DNA from: Rhizobium sp. L1K21
Lineage (GTDB): Bacteria; Pseudomonadota; Alphaproteobacteria; Rhizobiales; Rhizobiaceae
Length of the DNA: 64,000 nt
Direction of reading: 5' to 3'
NCBI RefSeq assembly: GCF_024055895.1
Contig: NZ_JAMXLE010000001.1
Coordinates: 930,001 to 994,000 of the forward strand
This document shows positions 57,060-64,000 of this stretch, piece by piece. Position 1 is the first letter of the stretch, and each line of letters begins with the position of its first letter. Both the position numbers and the translations under genes were made by a program. A model generated the notes under the pieces. It worked only from the letters and a program-made list of their open reading frames with translations, did not search any database and was not told the origin of the DNA.

Positions 57060-57434
57060 TTATCCGTCGCTTTCCCTGACAGTTGTGCCTCGTCTTGGGC
57101 GGCTCAATATTGTTCTCATTCTCCCTGCGCATCGCACGCGAATCAGTGCGAGGAGGGCGTCATCCGAATTGAGCTACAGGAAGACCTTTAATCCCTGATT
57201 AACCGTAAAAGACCCTTCCACGAATCCGGTCTTCTTTGAAAGTCCGGAAAACGTAAGGCGGTCTTCTCTTTTTGATTGATCCAATATCAACATCCTAGCC
57301 AAAGCAGGTGATTCCCTTAAAATGCCTTCCAGTCAAGCATTTCCACCAAAAAATTGATGAAAAAGGCCCAATTCTGGCAGCATATATTCCTAGGGACTGT
57401 TTATTTAGGAAGCGACTTGCAGTTTAACAAGAGG
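57060..57434. other. 375-bp dnaG-rpoD intergenic region, candidate promoter
   Basis: No gene is visible here. On the minus strand TTGACT (57331-57336), a 17-base gap and AATCAC (57308-57313) make a possible promoter; the -10 is weak. A TTGAT-N5-ATCAA palindrome (57285-57299) resembles an FNR box but has a five-base centre. GGCTCAATATT (57101-57111) matches the arm of the palindromic repeat for 11 bases, which may be chance. Confidence 0.3.
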
Positions 57435-59405
57435 TCAGCCGGGGACAGCGCCCTTTACACGCCCTGACATGACGCCGAAGCCATCGATAATGGCCTCCTG
57501 GTTTTCCAGTCTGGATACCTCGAGTTTGACTTCGCGCAGCGTGCTCATCAGCGGTCCGAAACTTTCTTCATCGCCCTCTTCGACAGCGGTTGCAATCTCG
57601 CGTTCCAGTTCGGCAATCTGTCGCTTGAGTGCTCGTGCGCGCTTGTCGAGTGCCAGCGCCTGGGTGAAGGCTTCACGCGCATCTTCAAAGGCGGCCTGCG
57701 GCGTTGCCGTCCAGAGGCGGGCGTTGCGCACCTGTTGGTTCAGCAGCGTCAGAACATTGCCAAAGCCTTGACTTTCCAACCGTTCTGTCAGTGATTCACG
57801 CGAAAGTTCGGCAGGCGGCACGGCGGACATCTGCGACAGGAGAAGCGGCCAGAGCTTCTGCAGGTCGCGGTTTTCGAACTTCACTGCGGAGACACTGTCA
57901 TATTCTTCCGTCAGAAGCTGCGGGTGGTTGATCACAGTCATCACCATCACGGCTTCGCGCAGCGCCGGCAGTTCTTCGGTACCGCGCACCAGAGCCGAGC
58001 GCGCGAGGTTGCCTGAGAGGTCTCTGCCGCCACCGGCATGCCGCTGGTTATTTTGCTGGTATCGACCCTTGCCGCCGCCGCGTTGCTGGCCATTCCAATT
58101 GCTCTGACGAGCTGGGGCGAAAAAGGCATTCAGCTTCTCGCGCATAACCTGTTGATAATGTCGGCGCACGCTCTCATCCTGGATGACGGAGACCGTCTGG
58201 CGCAGCTTTGCCTCCAGTTCTGCGCGCTTTTCAGGCGTTTCAAAACCGCCAGTGGCTGATTCGCGCTGCCATATCATCTCGGCGAGCGGCTTTGCCTCGA
58301 GCAAAACCTTGTCGAAAGGCGCACGCCCATCTTCACGCACAAGGTCGTCCGGGTCCTTGCCATCGGGGAGCAGCGCAAAGGCCACAGAACGGCCGGGGCG
58401 GATGTGGGGCAGGGCGAGATCGGCGGCCCGGTTGGCCGCACGCAAGCCCGCACCATCGCCGTCGAAGCAGAGCGTCGGCACCGGGGTCATTTTCCACAAG
58501 AGTTCAAGCTGGTTTTCGGTCAGCGCGGTGCCGAGCGGCGCAACGGCATTTTCAATGCCCGCCTGGTGCAGCGCAATCACGTCCATATAGCCTTCCACGG
58601 CAATGACTGTGGAGGCTCCATCTGCACCGCCCAAGGCGCGGCGTGCGCGGGCAAAGTTATAAAGCACGTTGCCCTTGTGAAAGAGTTCCGTATCGTTCGA
58701 GTTGAGATATTTCGCCATCGCATCGGGCGCCATGGCGCGGCCGCCAAAGGCGATTACCCGTTCGCGCGAGGAGAGAATGGGAAACATGATGCGGTCGCGG
58801 AAACGGTCGTAGGAGACCGGGATATCGGGCCCGTGCACCACCAGCCCGCAGGCTTCGATCTGATCTTTCGGGATACCCTTGCCGGCCAGATATTCCTTCA
58901 GCGCATTGCGGCTTTCAGGCGCGTAGCCCAGCCGGAATGTTTCGATCGTGCGGCCTGAAAGGCCGCGGTCGCGCAGATAGGCGCGCGCCTTTGCACCGGC
59001 CGCCGATTGCAGCTGCTCCTGGAAAAACAGCGTTGCAAGCTCCATCACATCCAGAAGCGTGGTGCGCAGTTCCTCGCGCTTGGCTTCTGCCGGATCGGGC
59101 TTGGGCATGGGCACGCCCGCCAGATTGGCGATCTGCTCCACCGCTTCGGGAAAACTCATGCCGTCGAGATCTGTGAGAAAGCGGAAATGATCCCCCGATA
59201 CCCCACAACCGAAACAATGGTAGCGGCCCTTGCGGTCCTCGCAGTGAAAGCTCGGTGTCTTTTCGCCGTGGAAGGGGCAGCAGGCCCAATAATCGCCCTT
59301 CGGCGCATTGGTTTTCTTGCGGTCCCAGGACACACGACGTCCGATCACGGCCGAAATCGGCACGCGATCACGTATCTCGTCGAGAAAATGGTTGGAAAAC
59401 CGCAT
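57435..59405 (-). CDS. dnaG: DNA primase DnaG
   Basis: Primase makes RNA primers for replication. The 656-residue protein has the CHC2 zinc finger (CCPFHGEKTPSFHCEDRKGRYHCFGC pattern, about 42-65), the RNA polymerase domain with the TOPRIM motif (AVEGYMDVIALHQAG and CFDGDGAGLRA), and a C-terminal DnaB-interacting region after a Gly/Gln/Arg-rich linker (about 415-445). It shares strand and order with rpoD downstream, the classical macromolecular synthesis set. Confidence 0.98.
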   Translation of the reverse strand: MRFSNHFLDEIRDRVPISAVIGRRVSWDRKKTNAPKGDYWACCPFHGEKTPSFHCEDRKGRYHCFGCGVSGDHFRFLTDLDGMSFPEAVEQIANLAGVPMPKPDPAEAKREELRTTLLDVMELATLFFQEQLQSAAGAKARAYLRDRGLSGRTIETFRLGYAPESRNALKEYLAGKGIPKDQIEACGLVVHGPDIPVSYDRFRDRIMFPILSSRERVIAFGGRAMAPDAMAKYLNSNDTELFHKGNVLYNFARARRALGGADGASTVIAVEGYMDVIALHQAGIENAVAPLGTALTENQLELLWKMTPVPTLCFDGDGAGLRAANRAADLALPHIRPGRSVAFALLPDGKDPDDLVREDGRAPFDKVLLEAKPLAEMIWQRESATGGFETPEKRAELEAKLRQTVSVIQDESVRRHYQQVMREKLNAFFAPARQSNWNGQQRGGGKGRYQQNNQRHAGGGRDLSGNLARSALVRGTEELPALREAVMVMTVINHPQLLTEEYDSVSAVKFENRDLQKLWPLLLSQMSAVPPAELSRESLTERLESQGFGNVLTLLNQQVRNARLWTATPQAAFEDAREAFTQALALDKRARALKRQIAELEREIATAVEEGDEESFGPLMSTLREVKLEVSRLENQEAIIDGFGVMSGRVKGAVPG

Positions 59406-59569
59406 GTTTCAAAAACCTCTGTGGGGGTCATATAAACACTTCGAGGCCTAAGCGCCAACGATGATGACTTTCCCACAGCAATTCACAGGGGCTGGACTGT
59501 TGTTACAAGTGTATATACAATCATGAAAAGCGCAGGATGTGCTCACGGAGATCAACTGGACGACATCCT

Positions 59570-59872
59570 ATGCGCGTTGTGAAGAAAGAGTTTTCCTCGT
59601 TCGAATGGGACGAGGGTAAACGTCTAAGTAATATAGAGAAACACGGAATCGACTTTCTGACTGCTGCAGTTGCCCTGATGCAGCCTCATTTGGAAAGCCG
59701 TACCGACAGAAACGGAGAAGTTCGTATTCTGGCGATCTGTTCGGAAAGCGCCCGCATCATTGTTGTCATTTACACAATGCGTGCGGATACCTGCAGGATC
59801 ATATCAGCCAGAGCGGCACGAAAACATGAGCGGGAAAGTTACAGCCAGGTTTTCACTCGACGAGATTCGTGA
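59570..59872 (+). CDS. brnT: BrnT family ribonuclease toxin
   Basis: The toxin of a type II toxin-antitoxin pair; BrnT of Brucella abortus is a RelE-fold ribonuclease. The 100-residue protein starts at 59570 and shows FEWDEGKRLSNIEKHGIDF and the ARAARKHERESY motif with conserved Arg/His/Glu. It overlaps the antitoxin start by 47 bases. Situated between dnaG and yqeY, an insertion of a mobile-type module in core genes. Upstream sequence (59406-59569) would carry the autoregulated promoter; GTGTATATAC near 59509 is a small palindrome. Confidence 0.92.
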   Translation: MRVVKKEFSSFEWDEGKRLSNIEKHGIDFLTAAVALMQPHLESRTDRNGEVRILAICSESARIIVVIYTMRADTCRIISARAARKHERESYSQVFTRRDS

Positions 59873-60155
59873 AAAGCGCGCCCGTGGTGAAGACAAGACA
59901 GATTGGTCTGTCGTCGATTCGATGGACGACGACAGCATTGAGCGGGCTATACAAAGCGACCCAGATTGGGCGGATATGAATGCCGTAGACTGGTCAAAAG
60001 CCGATATCGTCGTCCCTATGGGGAAGCGGTCTATCTCAATCAGGCTTGACGCCGATGTGATCGCCTTCTTCAAGGCAGGCGGGAAAGGCTATCAGACGCG
60101 CATCAATGCGGTTTTGCGGCACTATATGAAAGAAAGCGGCAGCTCAGGTCGCTGA
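59826..60155 (+). CDS. brnA: BrnA family antitoxin
   Basis: The antitoxin, 109 residues: an N-terminal toxin-binding part (SLDEIREKRARGEDKTDW), a central acidic region, and a C-terminal ribbon-helix-helix with KRSISIRLDADVIAFFKAGGKGYQTRINAVLRHYM. In BrnA of Brucella the RHH dimer represses its own promoter. It starts at 59826 inside the 3' end of brnT, so the pair is translated together. The order toxin-antitoxin is typical of BrnTA. Confidence 0.93.
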   Translation: MSGKVTARFSLDEIREKRARGEDKTDWSVVDSMDDDSIERAIQSDPDWADMNAVDWSKADIVVPMGKRSISIRLDADVIAFFKAGGKGYQTRINAVLRHYMKESGSSGR

Positions 60156-60168
60156 GCTGCCTCCAATA

Positions 60169-60618
60169 TTATTTCAAAATTTCCTTCACGATGCCTGAGG
60201 CTTTGGCGAAGTCCATCTGGCCGGGGTAGCGCTCTTTCAGCGCGTTCATGCATTTGCCCATGTCGCGAAGACCGGCGGAGCCGGTTTCGGAGACGACCTT
60301 GCCACAGGCTTCCTTCATCTTTTCTTCGCTCATCTGGGCCGGCATGAATTCGCGGATCACTGCCATTTCCTCGCGCTCCTGCTGGGCGAGGTCGGTGCGG
60401 CCTGCTTCTTCATAGGTCTTGGATGATTCTTCGCGCTGCTTGATCATCTTGGCGAGGATCAGCAGAATTTCTTCATCGCTCACGCGCTCCTGTCCGGGCG
60501 CACGGGTTGCGATGTCACGATCCTTGATAGCCGCCATGATCAGCCGAATCGTCGAAAGGCGTCGGTTATCCTTCGCCTTCATTGCCTCTTTCATGGCATT
60601 GGCGAGCTTGTCGCGCAT
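60169..60618 (-). CDS. yqeY: GatB/YqeY domain protein
   Basis: A 149-residue helical protein of the YqeY family, related to the C-terminal tRNA-binding domain of GatB; the role in translation is not defined. Recognisable are RDKLANAMKEAMKAKDNRRLSTIRLIMAAIKDRDI, QREEMAVIREFMPAQMSE-like helix and GKCMNALKERYPGQMDFA. The start at 60618 is supported by AGGGAT upstream. It is divergent from carA; this pairing is recalled from alphaproteobacteria. Confidence 0.93.
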   Translation of the reverse strand: MRDKLANAMKEAMKAKDNRRLSTIRLIMAAIKDRDIATRAPGQERVSDEEILLILAKMIKQREESSKTYEEAGRTDLAQQEREEMAVIREFMPAQMSEEKMKEACGKVVSETGSAGLRDMGKCMNALKERYPGQMDFAKASGIVKEILK

Positions 60619-60818
60619 TTTAGAAAATCCCTGTTTCACACGGGCGTCGTTAAGCCCGAAATTCGCTTTTGACGGCAACACATAGTTTGCTGCATCGCAC
60701 CGTTCAAGGCCACATTTTGTAACCAATTCTTAGACCTATTGTGGGGGGTGGATCAATCATAATGATCAATTCATTGAAATTGCTGATTTTTTAATTCAAA
60801 ACTTTCCACAGTTGGCGA

Positions 60819-60847
60819 TTGACGGGGCGGGTTCGCCTGTCTATTTT
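60819..60847 (+). promoter_or_regulatory. candidate carA promoter
   Basis: TTGACG (-35), exactly 17 bases, TATTTT (-10). It gives a carA leader of about 90 bases containing the hairpins at 60884-60919. Upstream, ATCAAT is directly repeated (60753 and 60765). Confidence 0.6.
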
Positions 60848-60883
60848 CCCGGGCCTAGCACAGATAAAAGAAACACGGGATGT

Positions 60884-60919
60884 CCGCGCGCGGGAAAACT
60901 GCGGCGCGGTTTTTGCCGC
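60884..60919 (+). promoter_or_regulatory. competing hairpins in the carA leader (possible attenuator)
   Basis: CCGCGC (60884-60889) pairs with GCGCGG (60904-60909) followed by five Ts, a terminator-like structure. An overlapping stem GCGGC (60901-60905) with GCCGC (60915-60919) would exclude it. This mutually exclusive pair lies between the promoter and the carA ATG (60943). Confidence 0.4.
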
Positions 60920-60942
60920 GAACAGAATGAAGAGGTCTCCCC

Positions 60943-62148
60943 ATGACTGTTACCGCTCCCTGGACAGAAGAAAAGCCGACAGCATTGCTGGTTCTTGCCG
61001 ATGGCACCGTCATTGAAGGCAAGGGGATCGGCGCCGAAGGCCAGGTGCAGGCTGAAGTCTGCTTCAATACGGCACTGACGGGTTACGAGGAAATCCTCAC
61101 CGACCCGTCCTATCTCGGCCAGATCGTGACCTTCACCTTTCCGCATATCGGCAATGTCGGCACCAACGAAGAAGACATCGAGGACCTGACGCCGGCAGCG
61201 CGCAATGGCGCAGTCGGCGTCATCTTCAAGGCCGATATCACCGAGCCATCCAACTACCGTGCCACCAGGCATCTAGACGCCTGGCTGAAGGCGCGGGGCA
61301 TGATCGGTCTTGCCGGCATTGATACGCGTGCGCTAACCGCCTGGATCCGCGAAAACGGTGCGCCCAACGCCGTGATTGCGCATGATCCGTCTGGCAATTT
61401 CGATATCGAAAAGCTCAAGGCCGATGCCAAGGCGTGGAGCGGGCTCGAAGGTCTCGATCTCGCCATCAAGGCCACCACGGGCCAGTCGGTTCGCTGGACC
61501 GAAACACCATGGGCATGGGACAAGGGAACGTCGACGCTGGGCGAGGCGGATGCGAAATATCACATTGTCGCACTCGATTACGGCGTGAAGCGCAACATCC
61601 TGCGTCTCTTCGCCGGCCTTGATTGCCGCGTGACAGTGATGCCTGCAACCTCAACTGCGGAAGATGTTCTGGCGCACAAGCCTGATGGCATCTTCCTTTC
61701 CAACGGCCCCGGCGATCCGGCAGCCACTGGCGAATATGCCGTTCCCGTCATCAAGCAACTGGTTGAATCCGGCATCCCGGTTTTCGGCATTTGCCTGGGA
61801 CACCAGATGCTGGCGCTGGCGCTCGGCGGCACCACGATGAAAATGCATCAGGGCCACCACGGCGCGAACCACCCGGTGAAGGATTACACGACCGGCAAGG
61901 TGGAGATCGTTTCGATGAACCACGGCTTTGCCGTTGATTCAAAAAGCCTGCCCAAGGGTGTTGAAGAAACTCATGTTTCTCTCTTTGATGGGACCAATTG
62001 CGGCCTGCGCCTGGACGGCAAGCCGGTCTTTTCCGTGCAGCATCACCCGGAAGCCTCGCCGGGTCCGCAGGACAGCCACTATCTCTTCCGCCGCTTCCTC
62101 AATCTGGTGCGCGAACACAAGGGCGAGCCGGCACTGGCTGAGCGTTGA
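60943..62148 (+). CDS. carA: carbamoyl-phosphate synthase small chain
   Basis: CarA is the glutaminase subunit that feeds ammonia to CarB. The 401-residue protein has an N-terminal CPSase domain (VLADGTVIEGKGIGAEG, FNTALTGYEEILTDPSYLGQIV) and a C-terminal class I glutamine amidotransferase with the catalytic Cys284 in FGICLGHQM and the His/Glu of HHPEASPGP. The sequence is complete. The leader is discussed separately. Confidence 0.98.
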   Translation: MTVTAPWTEEKPTALLVLADGTVIEGKGIGAEGQVQAEVCFNTALTGYEEILTDPSYLGQIVTFTFPHIGNVGTNEEDIEDLTPAARNGAVGVIFKADITEPSNYRATRHLDAWLKARGMIGLAGIDTRALTAWIRENGAPNAVIAHDPSGNFDIEKLKADAKAWSGLEGLDLAIKATTGQSVRWTETPWAWDKGTSTLGEADAKYHIVALDYGVKRNILRLFAGLDCRVTVMPATSTAEDVLAHKPDGIFLSNGPGDPAATGEYAVPVIKQLVESGIPVFGICLGHQMLALALGGTTMKMHQGHHGANHPVKDYTTGKVEIVSMNHGFAVDSKSLPKGVEETHVSLFDGTNCGLRLDGKPVFSVQHHPEASPGPQDSHYLFRRFLNLVREHKGEPALAER

Positions 62149-62158
62149 TTGGCGCAAC

Positions 62159-62968
62159 CTACTTTCTTTTGAGTTCCAACACGAGTGGGCAGTGGTCGGA
62201 TACTTCAGGCTGCCGCACGATTTCGAAGGGTGCCGCTTCAAGCGCTTTGCTGACGAACATGTAGTCGGCGAATTTCCCCGGCTTTGGGTAGAGGGATGTC
62301 CTGGTGCCGGGCAGGTTACGCGCCGTCACCAGTTCGGTCAGCCCAATTGACTGCAGTTCCGCAAATGTGATGCTCTCCGGCAGGACATTGAAATCGCCGC
62401 AGACCACAACGTTCCGATCATCCTGGCTTATGGATCGCGTGAGGGCGATGAGCCGCTTGGCCTGTTGCCGGCGTTCGGGGGTGTCATGTTTGCCTTGCGG
62501 ATTGCGCAAACCATGCAGGTGAACAATGGTGGCCGGCATGTCGCAGTCATAGTCATAGACACGAATGGCATGAGCATTGCGCGCGCGGGGATGATCGCCA
62601 TAGCCGTGGGCTGAATATTCGCCATGCACAAAGGCCTGAGCTTGCGCGATTACCGGAATATCCTTGCGGACAAAGGTCGCGAGACCCCATTGCGATGCGT
62701 GGCGTTGTGTTCCGTCCCACAGGTCGCCTTGTGCTGCCGGGCAAAACGTGCCGTTGTGGTTGGGCAGGGCGGCACATATCTCTTCAAAGAGCCGTGCACG
62801 TTGGGGAAGTTCGGTTGCGCCGTCGACATAGGTCAGCCAATCCTTTTCGGCATTGGGCGTGTGAATGACTTCCTGTAGGCACAGAATGTCGGCCTGCGTA
62901 TCTCTCAAATAATCGATGAGCGCACGATGCTCCCTGCCACCCCAGCAATTGAGCGTCAGGATTTTCAT
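62159..62968 (-). CDS. endonuclease/exonuclease/phosphatase (EEP) family protein
   Basis: A 269-residue hydrolase with the EEP fold: LTLNCWGG at the start, LCLQEV (metal-binding Glu), HGLRN, CGDFNVLPES (catalytic Asp/Asn) and SDHCPLVLEL (final Asp-His). This family includes DNA/RNA nucleases and phospholipid/inositol phosphatases, so the substrate cannot be decided; no signal peptide is seen. The start at 62968 follows AAAGG and overlaps the stop of the MATE gene by 4 bases, showing translational coupling with an exporter. Confidence 0.88.
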   Translation of the reverse strand: MKILTLNCWGGREHRALIDYLRDTQADILCLQEVIHTPNAEKDWLTYVDGATELPQRARLFEEICAALPNHNGTFCPAAQGDLWDGTQRHASQWGLATFVRKDIPVIAQAQAFVHGEYSAHGYGDHPRARNAHAIRVYDYDCDMPATIVHLHGLRNPQGKHDTPERRQQAKRLIALTRSISQDDRNVVVCGDFNVLPESITFAELQSIGLTELVTARNLPGTRTSLYPKPGKFADYMFVSKALEAAPFEIVRQPEVSDHCPLVLELKRK

Positions 62969-64000
62969 CTGCTGGCCTTTTTGAGCTGTGCGAAAAACCG
63001 AAGGTTCATCAAAATAGCGGCAGCGAAGAGACCGCCGAGAAAACCGAACCAGATGCCATTGCCGCCAACCTCGAGCGGGAAGGCGAGGATATAGGCTGCG
63101 GGAAAGCCGATGGCCCAATAGCTGATGAGGGCGAGGATCATGGGGACTGTGGAATCCTTCAGGCCGCGCGCCAGACCGGCGCCGATCGCCTGCAGTCCAT
63201 CGAAGAGCTGAAAAATACCGGCAATGACGATGAAAGGTCCGGCTATGGCAATGACTGCGGCAGCGTCCGGGTCGGTATTGTCGACATAAAGCGATGCCAG
63301 ATTGTTGTGCTGGAAAAGATAAAGCATCGCACCCAGAAGGGCGACTGCGGCGGCCAGAACGAGGGCTGCAATCGCGGCGCGCCGGACAGCCTCATATTCG
63401 CCCCGACCGGCAGCAATGCCGACGCGCACGGTTGCGGCCTGCGAAAGACCAAGCGGGATCATGAAGGCCATGGAGGCATATTGAAGGGCAATGCCGTGGG
63501 CTGCCAGTTCGTTCGTTCCGATCCAGCCCATCATCAGCGAGGCGACCGTGAAAAGGCTCACCTCCGCCAGTATCGAAATCGATATCGGCAGGCCAAGGCG
63601 GATCACATCGAAGAAAGCTTCCCAATCGGGGCGCCAGAAGCGCACGAACAGCTCATAGGCGCTGAGTTTCCGATTGGTGTAGATCACCATGATGATGAGT
63701 GCAAAACACTGAGCGGCAATCGCGACCATGGCGGCACCGGCCAAACCCAGGCTTGGCGCGCCGAAACGGCCGAGCACGAATATATAGGCAAAAATGGCAT
63801 TGAAGATCAGCATCGCAATGGTGGTCAAAAGGATCTCGCGGGCGCGTTCCAGCGCACTCAGGAATGATCTGAGGCACATGACCATCAGCGCCGGGAACAT
63901 GCCGATACCGATAATATGGAGATATTCGGTGGCGAGGCTCGCCACGTCGGGCTTCTGACCGAGGAAGAGCAGGATCGGTTCGGAATAGATGAACAGCGGC
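62965..64000 (-). CDS. MATE-family efflux transporter (5' end beyond the window)
   Basis: A multidrug exporter driven by Na+ or H+, truncated by the window edge: 345 C-terminal residues are visible and the frame continues unbroken past 64000 (the first visible residues read about LFIYSEPILLFLGQ). Eight or more TM helices remain, with GLPISISILAEVSLFTVASL and SYWAIGFPAAYILAFPL, typical of NorM-type proteins. An internal GTG at 63945 is not the start. It is coupled to the EEP gene downstream. The substrate is unknown; NorM-type pumps export cationic drugs. Confidence 0.93.
   Translation of the reverse strand, partial: PLFIYSEPILLFLGQKPDVASLATEYLHIIGIGMFPALMVMCLRSFLSALERAREILLTTIAMLIFNAIFAYIFVLGRFGAPSLGLAGAAMVAIAAQCFALIIMVIYTNRKLSAYELFVRFWRPDWEAFFDVIRLGLPISISILAEVSLFTVASLMMGWIGTNELAAHGIALQYASMAFMIPLGLSQAATVRVGIAAGRGEYEAVRRAAIAALVLAAAVALLGAMLYLFQHNNLASLYVDNTDPDAAAVIAIAGPFIVIAGIFQLFDGLQAIGAGLARGLKDSTVPMILALISYWAIGFPAAYILAFPLEVGGNGIWFGFLGGLFAAAILMNLRFFAQLKKASR

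Noticed and set aside
57285-57299. TTGAT-N5-ATCAA resembling an FNR box upstream of rpoD
   Set aside because: The centre is five bases, not four, so an FNR/FixK dimer would not fit.

Overview
The window reads as a chromosomal segment of a Brucellaceae alphaproteobacterium (Brucella/Ochrobactrum clade). The evidence is gene content and order: a VtlR/LsrB-type regulator beside trxB, an Lrp-type regulator and a WadC/LpcC core mannosyltransferase; a second-type ClpS; a BA14K protein; a BrnT/BrnA toxin-antitoxin pair; PetP-PetR plus histidine kinase; and carA, yqeY, dnaG and rpoD close together. A chemoreceptor and several extra signalling genes fit a free-living, Ochrobactrum-like member better than a classical Brucella, but the species cannot be fixed from sequence reading alone. 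Coding density is high. No rRNA, tRNA, CRISPR array, transposase or prophage was seen.

Region by region. 0.2-6.5 kb: clpS, pth and rplY, with a 4.3-kb accessory block (palindromic repeat, two tandem orphan solute-binding proteins, a membrane GGDEF-EAL protein) lying between rplY and pth, which are adjacent in many proteobacteria. 6.5-12 kb: a GAF/Fis regulator preceded by an FNR/FixK-like box, an acetaldehyde-type dehydrogenase, and a chemoreceptor. 12-20 kb: housekeeping genes (prs, a lipoprotein, pgeF, a MidA-like methyltransferase overlapping lgt, ubiK, a YbjN protein, proC, csaA) and a small tyrosine phosphatase. 20-25.4 kb: the petP-petR-kinase operon, two small membrane proteins (one of 45 residues), a glyoxalase-II-like hydrolase, BA14K and a cold-shock protein. 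25.6-31.8 kb: an EamA permease, a coupled hypothetical/DedA pair, a complete class GN sortase with its single VIT/vWA target, and a degenerate EAL protein. 32-39.6 kb: aspartate aminotransferase, a methyltransferase, a candidate AbcR-type sRNA next to vtlR, trxB, an Lrp-type gene, two glycosyltransferase-type genes (wadC) and greA. 39.8-53.4 kb: a UPF0718 permease, two MFS exporters, carB, a 2H-phosphoesterase-like protein, MarR, a LytTR/DUF2306 divergent pair, a GST, a zinc metallopeptidase and two small conserved genes. 53.4-64 kb: a TonB-like DUF930 protein, GNAT, rpoD, dnaG, brnTA, yqeY, carA with a possible attenuator leader, an EEP-family hydrolase and a MATE exporter cut by the window edge.

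Themes: cyclic-di-GMP and envelope signalling (GGDEF-EAL with solute-binding proteins, degenerate EAL, chemoreceptor, PetPR kinase), envelope construction (lgt, wadC, sortase pair, DUF930) and core information processing. The points most worth checking are the solute-binding protein/cyclase cassette at 1.2-5.7 kb, the one-substrate sortase operon at 27.6-30.6 kb, the unannotated sRNA at 34.1-34.2 kb, a GTTCCC-N2-GGGAAC palindrome placed about 62 bp upstream of two unrelated envelope genes, and the carA leader hairpins.
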